A stretch of DNA of 16,552 bases from Methylotenera sp. GTDB taxonomy: Bacteria; Pseudomonadota; Gammaproteobacteria; Burkholderiales; Methylophilaceae. The notes under the pieces are model-generated. The model did not search any database and had not been told where the DNA came from. It saw only the letters and a list, made by a program, of their open reading frames with translations. The position numbers and the translations under genes are program-made. The DNA is taken from contig JAIYEJ010000090.1 of the NCBI GenBank assembly GCA_027487055.1, forward strand, positions 1 through 16,552, read 5' to 3'. Positions 1 to 8,835 of the stretch are shown here, piece by piece. Position 1 is the stretch's first letter; every line of letters starts with the position of its first letter.

Positions 1-1578
1 TACAACAATCTAAATAGCTCACCTAGTAGCCGTAATCCACTTTATACAAAAGTATCAGGGACTGGATTTAAATTAGACATTGTAGCCTTACAAAACTCAG
101 GTGCACAATCTACTACATACACAGCATCGTCAGGCGTGACCGTTCAGCTTTTTGATGATAGTGCAAGCCCGCAGCCAGCTTGTAATGCCTACAACTCACC
201 TATTGCAAGCCAAGCAATTACATTTGTTGCAGGAGATTCTGGTCGAAAAACATTACCTGCTGACTTTAATATCAACAATGCGTACCGCAAATTGCGCTGC
301 CGTGTAGTTGATAGCAATCTATCCCCAATTGTCTATGGCTGCTCTTCTGACAGTTTTTCAATACGGCCATCTAATTACACTATAAGTTCTAGCGCCAATG
401 CGGACAATGCTGGCTCCAATTCAACAGCTTCCCCGACAGTAAAAGCTGGAAGCAATTTCACTCTAACAGCTGCAACTGGATTAACAGGTTATAACGGGAA
501 TCCGAAGATAGACAATACTAAACTTTCAGCTCACAGCGGAGCAATTCAAACAGGTTCATTATCTGGAAGCTTTAACGCTGCCAGCGCAGGCACTGCAACA
601 GGTGCGGCTTTTATCTATAGTGAAGTAGGTTATTTTAGATTTTCTGCAAATGGCATTTATGACGACACCTTTACTGCGGTTGATTCTGCAGTAGGAGATT
701 GCGCCACTGGCTTTAGTCCAAGCGGGAATAGAAATGCTTGCAACTTTGGGAACACTGCGACGACCAATTTCTTTGGACGCTTTATTCCAAACCAGTTTGA
801 CACAGTGACTACACAAGGATGTAGTACCGGTGGCTTCACATACTCATCACAACCATTTAACACAGAAGTTACAGCGCGCAATCTCGGCGGGATCATCACT
901 AGGAACTACGATGGCTCGTCGAGCTTTTCTAAAACGGTCACACTTTCTGACTCAAATACAGTAGGCGTTGGTAGCCTCATTTCACCTACAATAATTGCAA
1001 GCGCATTTAATGCAGGGGTCGCGAGTGCGCTTCCTGCATATGTATTTACTAATTCTAAAACTGCGCCTACAACCATAAAACTACGGGCTACTGACCTTGA
1101 TAATGTGCAATCTAGCAATACTGAAGGTTTAGCAAATATTCGTAGTGGTCGCATTAATATTACAAATGCCTACGGCTCTGAACTATTACCCTTAACAATA
1201 CCAATCGAAGTGCAATATTGGAACGGCAGTTCGTACATTAAAAACCAGCAAGATAACTGTACAGTGATTCCGGCTGCAAGCATTGCCATGGGTAACTACA
1301 GAAACAATCTAGCAGCATGTGAAACACAAATTTCTGGCACAGGCATCATGAGCGCTGGTAAAACCACCTTAACACTATCAAAACCTGGTGTCGGTAATAC
1401 TGGCAGTGTCGATTTATCAATCAACCTAAATAGCGCAAGTGGTCTTACTTGTAATAGTGCAACGCAAACCAGTGCAAGTTCTGCAAATATCTCTTGGTTT
1501 GGCATTACAAATCCTAGTGCCCGCGAGGCATTTGGGTTATTCAAAACCCCCATTATTTATATGCGAGAAAACTTTTAA
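1..1578 (+). CDS. mshQ: MshQ-like pilus-associated protein, DUF6701 family (5' end missing)
   Basis: The reading frame is open from the first base, so the gene starts left of the window; a GTG at 136 is an internal codon, not the start. About 525 residues are visible. They are Ser/Thr/Asn-rich with scattered cysteines, like a secreted beta-rich protein, and have no membrane segment. The C-terminus, with a SxxISWFGITNPSAR-type block followed by IIYMRENF, matches the end of DUF6701 proteins, the family of MshQ encoded last in the MSHA pilin gene set. MshQ is thought to be a large pilus tip or surface component. Only 11 bases separate it from mshI, so it is probably co-transcribed. Its position before mshI differs from Vibrio, where mshQ ends the second half of the locus. 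The family call is confident; the role is inferred from family context. Confidence 0.8.
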   Translation, partial: YNNLNSSPSSRNPLYTKVSGTGFKLDIVALQNSGAQSTTYTASSGVTVQLFDDSASPQPACNAYNSPIASQAITFVAGDSGRKTLPADFNINNAYRKLRCRVVDSNLSPIVYGCSSDSFSIRPSNYTISSSANADNAGSNSTASPTVKAGSNFTLTAATGLTGYNGNPKIDNTKLSAHSGAIQTGSLSGSFNAASAGTATGAAFIYSEVGYFRFSANGIYDDTFTAVDSAVGDCATGFSPSGNRNACNFGNTATTNFFGRFIPNQFDTVTTQGCSTGGFTYSSQPFNTEVTARNLGGIITRNYDGSSSFSKTVTLSDSNTVGVGSLISPTIIASAFNAGVASALPAYVFTNSKTAPTTIKLRATDLDNVQSSNTEGLANIRSGRINITNAYGSELLPLTIPIEVQYWNGSSYIKNQQDNCTVIPAASIAMGNYRNNLAACETQISGTGIMSAGKTTLTLSKPGVGNTGSVDLSINLNSASGLTCNSATQTSASSANISWFGITNPSAREAFGLFKTPIIYMRENF

Positions 1579-1589
1579 GGCTTAAATTT

Positions 1590-2504
1590 ATGAAATTATT
1601 TAAACAAAAAAATAGCCAAGCTTGGACTGCGATTCGTTGCACTGATGAAAAAACCAGTATTGCAACCGTAACTAGACGCACAAATCTAAAACCATTAGTT
1701 ATAGCTGCAGAGATTGAATCTGGCAATTTAGATAATCAGATAATGTTTAAGTCTTTAGCTAATAGACACGAAGCAAGCAAAAAACGCTGTAGTTTTGTAT
1801 TAGGGTTTAGTCGCTGCCAATTACTACAAATTGAGAAACCAAATGTGCCGCAAAATGAACTAAAGCTTGCAGTCAGTTGGAAGTTAAAAGACTTGATTGA
1901 TTATCCTGTTGAGCAAGCCACAATTGATGTGGTCAATATTCCACCCGATCCAAGCAATACCAAAAGGCAGCAGCATATATTTGCGATATCAGCCAACAAT
2001 CAACAGCTAGCAGAAGTTACCAATCAGCTTATCGAAGCTGGTATAAATTTACAAGCAATTGATGCACTTGTATTTGCACAGCGAAATATTGCAAGTCTTC
2101 TAGAAGAAGAAAATAGAGGGCTTGCAATGTTGAGCTTTAATAGCTCTGGCGGTTTACTCACATTTACCTCAGGCGGGGAGCTTTATCATGCAAGACGTAT
2201 TGAAATAGATAAAGCACGCACAAAAACTGCATTTGAAACTATTGGTTTAGAACTTCAACGCTCGCTTGACCATTTTGATAGTCAATTTCCATATATCACG
2301 ATTAATAAGCTTTTGCTCGCACCTTTTGATTTGCGTGACGCATTTTGTGAGCACTTGCGTAATTACATTAACCTACCCATCGTTAAGTTTGAACTAAGCG
2401 ATATTTTTGAATTTGATGCTGCGATTGAATTAGGTGATTTAAATAGGCAAGCAAGCTTAATGCCTGTATTAGGCGCGGCTTTACGAGGGGAGATAGCAGC
2501 ATGA
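1590..2504 (+). CDS. mshI: MSHA biogenesis protein MshI (PilM-like)
   Basis: The product is 304 residues, close to the usual size of MshI. It belongs to the PilM/actin-like ATPase fold group and is expected to sit at the cytoplasmic face of the inner membrane, bound to the N-terminal tail of the PilN-like partner encoded next. The best signature is the block at about residues 70-110: SRCQLLQIEKPNVPQNEL followed by AVSWKLKDLIDYP, the MshI pattern of 'LL..E.P.VP..EL..A..W..KDLIDYP'. No signal peptide or membrane segment is present, as expected. The start ATG at 1590 has only a weak purine-rich stretch upstream. The stop overlaps the next start as ATGA, so translation of the two is probably coupled. 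Confidence 0.9.
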   Translation: MKLFKQKNSQAWTAIRCTDEKTSIATVTRRTNLKPLVIAAEIESGNLDNQIMFKSLANRHEASKKRCSFVLGFSRCQLLQIEKPNVPQNELKLAVSWKLKDLIDYPVEQATIDVVNIPPDPSNTKRQQHIFAISANNQQLAEVTNQLIEAGINLQAIDALVFAQRNIASLLEEENRGLAMLSFNSSGGLLTFTSGGELYHARRIEIDKARTKTAFETIGLELQRSLDHFDSQFPYITINKLLLAPFDLRDAFCEHLRNYINLPIVKFELSDIFEFDAAIELGDLNRQASLMPVLGAALRGEIAA

Positions 2505-3223
2505 GTCAACAGATTAACCTATTAAATACCGCTCTTATCAAGCAAAAGGATTTTTTTAAACCTACTAATATAGCGATAACGCTAGGCTTAATGTGTGTAC
2601 TGATGTTGGGCTATTACGAATTTGCTAACAATGAGTTATCAAAACTAAATATTGCCCGTAGCCAAGCTGCAGAAAAGCTATCAAGTATAGAAGCAGCGCT
2701 TAAACAAGCAACAGCAATACGCACACCTCGCATACCTAACAACGCTTTATTAGTTGAAATTAGTCAACTGGAGCAAAAAGAAAAGATGCAACAGCTAATA
2801 TTGCAGACGGTTAAACAAAGCAAAGCCAACCCAGATAAAGGCTATGCGGCCTTGATGCGCGCCTTTGCCAAGCAAAGCATGGATGGCTTGTGGTTGACGA
2901 GTTTTAGTTTTGACAGCAAATCTGAAAAGCTCAATATGAGCGGTCGCACTTTGCAAGCGGATTTAGTACCAGAATATATTGCGCGTTTAGGTTTAGAACC
3001 CGCATTAAAAGGTAAATTATTTTCTGCATTAACCATGTCTTTGCCTAAAGTGGATGACATTAAAACCCCAGCTCTGCAAGCTAATAGCAGTGAGGCTTCC
3101 AGCCCTACTTCGATGAATACACAACAAACTGAAGCACCAAAATATATTGAGTTTGCCTTGCAATCTATTACAGAAAAAACGTTATCAGATAACTCACCAA
3201 CGCAGGCGGAAATTAAATCTTGA
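2501..3223 (+). CDS. PilN-like inner-membrane assembly protein (MshI2 type)
   Basis: This 240-residue protein begins with MSQQINLLN, the PilN/GspL-type N-terminal 'INLL' motif that docks into the PilM-like partner. A single membrane segment follows at about residues 25-43, then a coiled coil at about 45-72 and a periplasmic domain. This is the standard PilN layout: short cytoplasmic tail, one helix, ferredoxin-like periplasmic domain. A Ser/Thr/Gln-rich linker occurs at about 195-215. The gene overlaps mshI by four bases (ATGA) and overlaps the TTG start of mshJ by four bases (TTGA). It corresponds to the gene often annotated MshI2 or 'PilN domain-containing protein' between mshI and mshJ. 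The family is clear from layout and context; the exact symbol varies between databases, so none is given. Confidence 0.8.
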   Translation: MSQQINLLNTALIKQKDFFKPTNIAITLGLMCVLMLGYYEFANNELSKLNIARSQAAEKLSSIEAALKQATAIRTPRIPNNALLVEISQLEQKEKMQQLILQTVKQSKANPDKGYAALMRAFAKQSMDGLWLTSFSFDSKSEKLNMSGRTLQADLVPEYIARLGLEPALKGKLFSALTMSLPKVDDIKTPALQANSSEASSPTSMNTQQTEAPKYIEFALQSITEKTLSDNSPTQAEIKS

Positions 3224-3921
3224 AACACCAACTAATACAGCCATGGCAAACCATCACAAGTAAATTTGAGACGCTCAATATACGTGAGCGTTTGATGGTA
3301 ACTTGCGCCATTTTTGCCGCTGCATTTTTTATATTCAATACACTTTTGCTAAGCCCTACTTTAACGCGCCAACAAAGAATCAGCAATGAGTTAGCAACAG
3401 ATATCGCACAGATTGAAACTATGCGCAAAGAACTCGATTTACTTTCAAGCGCTCCAGTAATTGACCCAGATGCGCAAAATAGACAACGTATTAGCGCACT
3501 TCAATCTCAACTTAAGTTATTAGAGCGCGACTTAAATGGCTTGAAATCTACACTGATTAGCCCAGAAGAAATGCCTGAGTTATTACGCAGCTTACTTAAA
3601 AAAAATGGCGCACTTAAATTAATTGCGCTAAAAACATTACCTGTAACAAGCTTGCTTGAAAACGAATCTACAAACTTAGTATCAAAAGATGCGGTGATAA
3701 ACGTTGCAGATAATAAAAACCCACCCGTGTTTAAACATGGGGTAGAAATTACTATTGAAGGCCGCTATTTAGACTTACTGGAATACATTTCTGATCTTGA
3801 AAAAATGCCATGGCATGTGCTCTGGAGCAAAGTGAATTTAAACGCGGAAGATTATCCAGATACGCAATTAACCCTTACCGTGTATACCTTAAGTTTAGAT
3901 AAAAATTGGTTGAGCATTTAA
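3220..3921 (+). CDS. mshJ: MSHA biogenesis protein MshJ (PilO/GspM-like)
   Basis: The product is 233 residues: a short cytoplasmic N-terminus containing NIRERLMV, one membrane helix at about residues 28-46, a coiled-coil stretch at about 50-110, and a periplasmic domain. This is the MshJ/PilO/GspM topology, and MshJ should pair with the PilN-like protein in the periplasmic part of the assembly platform. I chose the TTG at 3220 because it overlaps the upstream stop as TTGA, has AGGCGGA about nine bases upstream, and supplies the charged N-terminus normally present before the helix. The next in-frame start, ATG at 3295, would begin right at the helix. The stop TAA shares its last base with the ATG of mshK. 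Confidence 0.85.
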   Translation: MKHQLIQPWQTITSKFETLNIRERLMVTCAIFAAAFFIFNTLLLSPTLTRQQRISNELATDIAQIETMRKELDLLSSAPVIDPDAQNRQRISALQSQLKLLERDLNGLKSTLISPEEMPELLRSLLKKNGALKLIALKTLPVTSLLENESTNLVSKDAVINVADNKNPPVFKHGVEITIEGRYLDLLEYISDLEKMPWHVLWSKVNLNAEDYPDTQLTLTVYTLSLDKNWLSI

Positions 3922-4388
3922 TGATGATTTTGAATCAAAAACATTTAAAGTTAAAACCATGGTTAAGTTTTAGTCTTGCGTTGGCTAATATGCTTTGCAT
4001 ATCTATCAGCTTTGCAGACACGTTGAAAGATCCAACTGCACCTCCAGCTTCACTCAATACAATTACATCTACATATAATACGGTTGAAACAGGTCCCATA
4101 TTGCAATCTATTATGATTGGGCCACAAACACATGCGGCCATTATTAATGGGCAAAAAGTATTGCTCGGTCAGAAATATCTAGCTTCAACGTTGATTAAAT
4201 TGAATGAACACGAAGCAGTGTTGCGTCATCCTGACATGAGCACACAAATATTATCGATGGATTTTGCTATTGATAAAAAATTAACAACGCCTGTTATGGA
4301 TGATTCCAAACGACAACAAAAATCCCAAGAAAAAGTTAAACATCAATCTAAACTGAATACAAAACCTATTGAATTGAGCGAGAAATAA
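3921..4388 (+). CDS. mshK: MSHA biogenesis protein MshK (periplasmic, PilP-like)
   Basis: The product is 155 residues from ATG 3921; a second ATG follows directly at 3924. A Sec signal peptide spans about residues 1-32, with a basic start, a hydrophobic core and cleavage after SFA. The mature start carries DPTAPP, the 'DPTRP' motif of MshK and the related PilP/GspC linkers, followed by LQSIMIGPQTHAAIINGQKV and a G-x-x-Y/L pattern. This small beta domain probably connects the inner-membrane platform to the secretin. The C-terminus is Lys/Gln-rich and low in complexity. I prefer ATG 3921 over the in-frame TTG at 3906 because it overlaps the mshJ stop as TAATG, the same junction type used again before mshL. 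Confidence 0.85.
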   Translation: MMILNQKHLKLKPWLSFSLALANMLCISISFADTLKDPTAPPASLNTITSTYNTVETGPILQSIMIGPQTHAAIINGQKVLLGQKYLASTLIKLNEHEAVLRHPDMSTQILSMDFAIDKKLTTPVMDDSKRQQKSQEKVKHQSKLNTKPIELSEK

Positions 4389-6112
4389 TGATGCCAAAAT
4401 TACGCCTTTATTTATCATTTGTATTATTAGTGTTGCTAAGCGCGTGCGCCGTGACACCCAAAAAAAATGACAGCACCTTAAACAAAATTAAAGAAGAATT
4501 AAAACTAGCCACACAGGCAGAACCAGTGACACCAACCCCTGCAGCTATCAACGATGCTTTATTACCGCCTTTAAAAATAGAAATGCCCAAAGCATCTGCA
4601 AAACAACTTGAGCCGCGATTTGACTTAGTGATTAATAATGCACCTGCAAATCAAGTATTAATGGGTGTTGTAAGCGGCACACGTTACAGCATGCTTGTGC
4701 GCCAAGATGTAGCGGGTACGATTTCAGTCAACCTAAAAGATGTCACCGTATTTGAGGCACTAGATTCGCTACGTGATTTGTATGGTTATGAATACAGAGT
4801 CGAAGGTACGCGCATTTTTGTTGAGCCGCAAGCTATGCAAACACGCGTTTTTCAAGTCAATTACATTGTTGGGCAACGTAAAGGCGCATCAGACACACGC
4901 GTTACATCTGGCTCAGTCAGTGGTGGTGGCGATGCAAATGGCCAACAAAACACAAACGGTAACACCAATGCGGCTGTTGGTAATACAGCCAATAATGAAG
5001 CATTGATTAGTACTAGCATTATGACAACATCTTATTCAGATTTCTGGAAAGATTTATCTGACTCACTTAACGGCATTGTGGGCACAGAAAACAGCAAACG
5101 CGTCATTATTAATTCGCAATCTGGCGTGATTATGGTGCGCGCCATGCCCAATGATATTAGGAACGTAGAAGCGTTTTTAAAACTGATGCAAGTCACGATT
5201 GAGCGCCAAGTCATATTAGAAGCAAAAATTCTCAATGTGCAACTTAACGATCAATCGCAAAGTGGTGTGAACTGGTCGGTGTTTGGTCGTAGCGGCTCGA
5301 GTTCAGGCATAGTTGGTAGCGTAAACGCTAACTCACAACTTGCCAATGCTGGCAACGGTAATTTATCAAGTGGTGATTTAAGTATTAGCCCAGGCAGAAC
5401 AATTGCAAATGCGGCTACAACCGCACTTGGCGGGCCATTATTTGCGGTTGCTTTGCAAGGTGCTAATTTTGCTGCCTTACTTTCATTTTTAGAAACGCAA
5501 GGCGATGTGCAAGTACTTTCAAGTCCGCGCATTGCAACTATTAATAACCAAAAAGCGGTATTAAAAGTAGGGACAGATGAGTTTTTTGTGACTGGCTTAG
5601 CGCAAAACACGATAGCTTCTGTTGGTGCGACAACAACTGTGCCACAAGTCACGCTGCAGCCTTTCTTTTCTGGTATTGCATTAGATGTCACCCCGCAAAT
5701 CGATAAAGATGACAACATCATATTACATATGCATCCATCTATTAGCCAAGTCACTACGGTGAATAAGCAACTCAATTTAGGTGGTGCTTCAGGTCAAATC
5801 AACTTACCACTTGCGTCAAGCAATGTGAGCGAAACCGATAGCATTGTACGCACGCGTGATGGTCGTGTGATTGCAATTGGCGGGTTGATGACAGAAAGTT
5901 CAATCAGCAATAGATCTAAAGTACCTGGGTTAGGCGATGTAAAAGGTGTAGGGGCAGCTTTTCGCCAAAATGCTAGCAATACAATTAAATCAGAGCTCGT
6001 GATATTACTTAAAGCGACTGTCGTACAAGGTCAAGATAGTTGGGGGAATGATATTTTATCTAGCCAACAGCGCTTAGAAAATATGCAGCGCTCAGAGCCG
6101 CAAGCAAACTGA
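4388..6112 (+). CDS. mshL: MSHA secretin MshL (outer-membrane lipoprotein)
   Basis: This 574-residue secretin forms the outer-membrane channel for the pilus. The signal peptide ends in the lipobox LSAC with the lipidated cysteine at residue 20, so the protein is probably its own lipoprotein and may not need a separate pilotin. A secretin N0/STN-like domain lies at about residues 78-145, starting near RFDLVINNAPANQVL. A Gly/Asn/Gln-rich linker occurs at about 170-205. N-domain and secretin parts follow, ending in the secretin signature at about 500-550 (GGLMTESSISNRSKVPGLGD, then ELVILLKATVV). The start overlaps the mshK stop by one base (TAATG). Length and domain order fit MshL. No defect is visible. 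Confidence 0.92.
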   Translation: MMPKLRLYLSFVLLVLLSACAVTPKKNDSTLNKIKEELKLATQAEPVTPTPAAINDALLPPLKIEMPKASAKQLEPRFDLVINNAPANQVLMGVVSGTRYSMLVRQDVAGTISVNLKDVTVFEALDSLRDLYGYEYRVEGTRIFVEPQAMQTRVFQVNYIVGQRKGASDTRVTSGSVSGGGDANGQQNTNGNTNAAVGNTANNEALISTSIMTTSYSDFWKDLSDSLNGIVGTENSKRVIINSQSGVIMVRAMPNDIRNVEAFLKLMQVTIERQVILEAKILNVQLNDQSQSGVNWSVFGRSGSSSGIVGSVNANSQLANAGNGNLSSGDLSISPGRTIANAATTALGGPLFAVALQGANFAALLSFLETQGDVQVLSSPRIATINNQKAVLKVGTDEFFVTGLAQNTIASVGATTTVPQVTLQPFFSGIALDVTPQIDKDDNIILHMHPSISQVTTVNKQLNLGGASGQINLPLASSNVSETDSIVRTRDGRVIAIGGLMTESSISNRSKVPGLGDVKGVGAAFRQNASNTIKSELVILLKATVVQGQDSWGNDILSSQQRLENMQRSEPQAN

Positions 6113-6136
6113 AATGATTATTAAAGGCAAATAATT

Positions 6137-7048
6137 ATGTATTTAAATCATTTTGGATTAAAAGAAGCACCTTTCAGCATTACGCCTGACACAAGCTTTT
6201 ATTTTGCATCGCCAAACTACAAAATTGGCTTAAATACTTTGTTATTCGCTATATTATCTGGTGAAGGTTTTATTAAAATTACTGGAGAGGTTGGCACTGG
6301 TAAGACATTACTTTGCCGCAAACTGATGCGTTGTTTAAATAATAATTTCAAGGTTGCGTATGTTCCTAATCCATATTTAGAACCAAAGTCGCTTTTGATG
6401 GTATTAGCGCAAGAACTTGGTATTGCGTTGCCGACAGACGCCACTGAACATGTACTTTTAAATGCACTTACAAATGGGCTACTCGCGTTTGCACGCAACA
6501 ATACTAAAGTAGTGGTATGCCTAGATGAAGTGCAAGCCATGCCGATTGAGACACTAGAAGCGTTGCGCTTATTAAGCAACCTAGAAACTGAAAAACGCAA
6601 ACTATTACAAGTAGTTATATTTGGGCAGCCCGAGTTAGAAGCTAAACTTAACCATGCCTCAATTCGACAATTAAAACAGCGTATTTCTTTTGAGTATCGC
6701 TTAAGCCGCTTAACGCGTGATGAAACCCAATTTTATTTAAATCATCGCCTAGCTATTGCTGGCCATTCGGGTGGCCGCATGTTTACTAGTGCTGCACTGG
6801 CTTTATTGTATTTAAAATCTAAAGGCACGCCGCGCTTAATAAACATACTTGCACACAAAGCGCTACTGACCAGCTACGGGAAGGGCAAACACCAAGTTGG
6901 CTTAAAAGAAATGTATGCAGCAGTTTGCGATACGCAATCAGTTGCAACATTTTGGAAAAGGTTATCTGTTCATAGTTTTTCACTCAGCATTGTGATGGGT
7001 ATTTTTATCAGCATGTTTAGTGGAATTTTATTAGTGTATCCAAATTAA
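6137..7048 (+). CDS. mshM: MSHA biogenesis AAA ATPase MshM (ExeA family)
   Basis: The product is 303 residues with the ExeA/MshM start MYLNHFGLKEAPFSITPD. Walker A is GEVGTGKT at residues 50-57 and Walker B is VVVCLDE at 125-131; the downstream sensor and arginine region (RQLKQRISFEYRL, then GTPRLIN) is also intact. A single hydrophobic segment at about 283-301 ends the protein, so it is probably anchored in the inner membrane by its C-terminus. In the related ExeA system the ATPase helps the secretin assemble through the cell wall; MshM is assumed to do the same for MshL, whose gene is directly upstream. A ribosome binding site, AAAGGCAA, lies about six bases before the ATG. This is not the pilus extension motor, which would be MshE. 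Confidence 0.9.
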   Translation: MYLNHFGLKEAPFSITPDTSFYFASPNYKIGLNTLLFAILSGEGFIKITGEVGTGKTLLCRKLMRCLNNNFKVAYVPNPYLEPKSLLMVLAQELGIALPTDATEHVLLNALTNGLLAFARNNTKVVVCLDEVQAMPIETLEALRLLSNLETEKRKLLQVVIFGQPELEAKLNHASIRQLKQRISFEYRLSRLTRDETQFYLNHRLAIAGHSGGRMFTSAALALLYLKSKGTPRLINILAHKALLTSYGKGKHQVGLKEMYAAVCDTQSVATFWKRLSVHSFSLSIVMGIFISMFSGILLVYPN

Positions 7049-7073
7049 TAGATTATCAACTTAGAAGATTATT

Positions 7074-8324
7074 ATGAGTTTAATTAATCAAATGCTGAAA
7101 GATTTAGAAGAGCGTGGCGCCCAAAATACGTATGCAGAGGTTGAAATTGCCAGCAATTTAAGCGCTGCCAAGACTGGTGATGCACATCCACTATTCACAA
7201 AAAACGTAGAATTTCCACTCATCAAAATGGGTGGTGCAATGATTTTATTGGCAGGTGCTGCTTACTTATGGACACAAAATACACAGGCAGAATCTCGTAT
7301 AGATACACGTCAAAAAATTAGCAATTTCGTGCTTAAGCCTCCTGTAAACAAAACGACTGCTGAATCAGTTAAGGTAAGCGAAACAACATTACCAACCGCA
7401 ACTGCAGACTTAGAAAAAAACACAATCGCGAATCAAGCCTCGCCCCTATTTGAAACGGAACTTAAATTTAACATTGAAGAAGTACAAGTTGAAGCAGTTA
7501 AAACGCAAGCTAAACAACTAGAACCTCAAGATACAAATGCATCAAAAACGCGTTTGGCATCAACCATAAAAACTGAAAAGCAAACGCCAAACAAGGCACT
7601 CAGCGTATCCGATCCAGCAGAAAAACCAATACAGCTAGCGCTTTTAGAAAAACCATCTACTAAGCCAATAATCAAGCCAGACATCAAGCCAAATATGGAT
7701 AGCACATCCATTAGCAAGCAAATTAGACCTGACCAGAAATCCGCAAATTTATATAAACAAGCTCTGATTTATCTGCAAAAAGGCAGAGTGGCTGAAGCAC
7801 AAGCAATGCTAGTATCAGCCTTAGAGGCAAGTCCAATTAACCATGAGGCCAGACAGACATTGGCTGGCTTGCAGCTAGACAACAAGCGACATGATGAAGC
7901 TAAATCGACACTGGCAGATGGGGTTGTAATTGCGCCAGAATTCACTGATTTCCGCATGGCTTTAGCGCGCTTGCAAGTAGAAACAGGTGAAGTGAATGCC
8001 TCACTAAACACGCTAGAACAAGGCTTGCCCTATGCAAAAAACAATGGCAATTATCTGGTGTTTTTGGCGACCTTAATGCAACGCGCTAACCGTCATGAAG
8101 ATGCAATTGCGCATTACAATACAGCGCTTTCTTTAAATTCAGCAAGCAGCAGCGCAACAAGCAACGCGTTGGTGGGCCTTGGTATTTCATTGCAGGCTAT
8201 GGATAAACTCAAAGAATCTCAAGAAGCCTTTAGTCGAGCACAATCTAGTGCATCGCTCAGCCCAGAACTACTCGCTTTCGTAGAACAACGAATTAAACAA
8301 ATTCAACAACGCTTGCAAAATTAA
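7074..8324 (+). CDS. mshN: MSHA biogenesis TPR protein MshN
   Basis: The product is 416 residues and starts with MSLINQMLKDLEERG, the characteristic MshN N-terminus. A membrane segment lies at about residues 48-67. A long low-complexity Lys/Thr/Pro/Ala-rich periplasmic linker (about 75-220) includes tandem KPIIKPDIKPN-like units. The C-terminal half (about 222-416) is made of tetratricopeptide-type helical pairs, with repeated patterns such as A.....L..G...EA...L..AL...P. MshN is thought to scaffold periplasmic contacts between the platform and the secretin. A modest ribosome binding site (AGAAG) precedes the ATG. In Vibrio mshE and mshG follow mshN; here the operon stops. Confidence 0.9.
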   Translation: MSLINQMLKDLEERGAQNTYAEVEIASNLSAAKTGDAHPLFTKNVEFPLIKMGGAMILLAGAAYLWTQNTQAESRIDTRQKISNFVLKPPVNKTTAESVKVSETTLPTATADLEKNTIANQASPLFETELKFNIEEVQVEAVKTQAKQLEPQDTNASKTRLASTIKTEKQTPNKALSVSDPAEKPIQLALLEKPSTKPIIKPDIKPNMDSTSISKQIRPDQKSANLYKQALIYLQKGRVAEAQAMLVSALEASPINHEARQTLAGLQLDNKRHDEAKSTLADGVVIAPEFTDFRMALARLQVETGEVNASLNTLEQGLPYAKNNGNYLVFLATLMQRANRHEDAIAHYNTALSLNSASSSATSNALVGLGISLQAMDKLKESQEAFSRAQSSASLSPELLAFVEQRIKQIQQRLQN

Positions 8325-8345
8325 CTGCGCTATTAAATATGATGA

Positions 8346-8387
8346 CCTGCGAGCCAATATCCATAAGTTTGCAGGGCGTCGTTTTTT
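8346..8387 (+). terminator. Possible weak terminator after mshN
   Basis: CCTGC (8346-8350) and GCAGG (8371-8375) can form a five-pair stem with a 20-base loop. A run of six T residues follows at 8382-8387, six bases after the stem. The stem is short and the spacing imperfect, so this may be a poor terminator or chance. It is the only candidate between the end of the pilus operon and the next gene. Confidence 0.25.
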
Positions 8388-8545
8388 CTACGGGACGTTT
8401 TGCGCCTATTCTAAATGCAATAAATAAGAGGATAAAGTCGCTTTTACTGACAAAACAAATAATCACTTAACGCTTTAAGCTATTGCTTAGATTGGATTTA
8501 ACCCTAAACCCTTAAGCCAATCAGCCTAAACTAAGGAGCTTAAAC

Positions 8546-8740
8546 ATGACGCTATACCAAATTTTAGATGAGAAAAATTCAAAAATTAATGAGTTTGAGC
8601 AACGCGAAATGGCGCTTTGCCACTTGGATGTGGTGAAAGAGCTTTCGCCAGAACATCAGTACCATATTAATGCGGGTAAGTTTAATGGAAGCTATCACGC
8701 AATAGACTCTGCAACCAATCTACTCGTCAATTTTGGATAA
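8546..8740 (+). CDS. Small hypothetical protein (64 aa)
   Basis: I do not recognise this 64-residue protein. It is mixed-charge and soluble-looking, without a signal peptide, membrane helix or Cys/His motif; the first half is Glu/Lys-rich and helical in character, and the second half contains Gly, Asn, His and Tyr. A real gene is supported by a very good ribosome binding site (AAGGAG at 8533-8538, seven bases before the ATG), codon use like its neighbours, and a strong hairpin terminator 60 bases after the stop. It lies about 220 bases beyond mshN and appears to be a single transcription unit. No promoter stands out in the 8388-8532 leader. Confidence 0.65.
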   Translation: MTLYQILDEKNSKINEFEQREMALCHLDVVKELSPEHQYHINAGKFNGSYHAIDSATNLLVNFG

Positions 8741-8799
8741 CTAGTTTCGCGTTACTTTAATCGCGCCTAAAAGCACAATTTTATTTACGCATAAAATGT

Positions 8800-8828
8800 A
8801 AAAGGCCTATGCAATACATAGGCCTTTT
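8800..8828. terminator. Strong bidirectional hairpin terminator
   Basis: A perfect 12-bp inverted repeat, AAAAGGCCTATG (8800-8811) and CATAGGCCTTTT (8817-8828), encloses a five-base loop. T-rich tails occur on both strands (TTTTATTTATTT rightwards). It ends the 64-aa gene on the plus strand. It also lies only seven bases past the 3' end of the tRNA-Lys remnant on the minus strand, so it may originally have been that tRNA's terminator. Confidence 0.85.
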
Positions 8829-8835
8829 ATTTATT

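Noticed and set aside
2842..3231. 129-aa minus-strand reading frame across the PilN-like gene
   Set aside because: It is antisense to a clear gene, has no recognisable motif and reads as a frame shadow.
5251..5775. 174-aa minus-strand reading frame inside mshL
   Set aside because: It lies wholly opposite a well-supported secretin gene, has shadow-type composition (Val/Ser/Thr/Cys-rich) and no ribosome binding site or family signature.
8325..8545. c-di-GMP riboswitch upstream of the 64-aa gene
   Set aside because: I looked for the GEMM-type core and paired helices and found no match, only weak hairpins.
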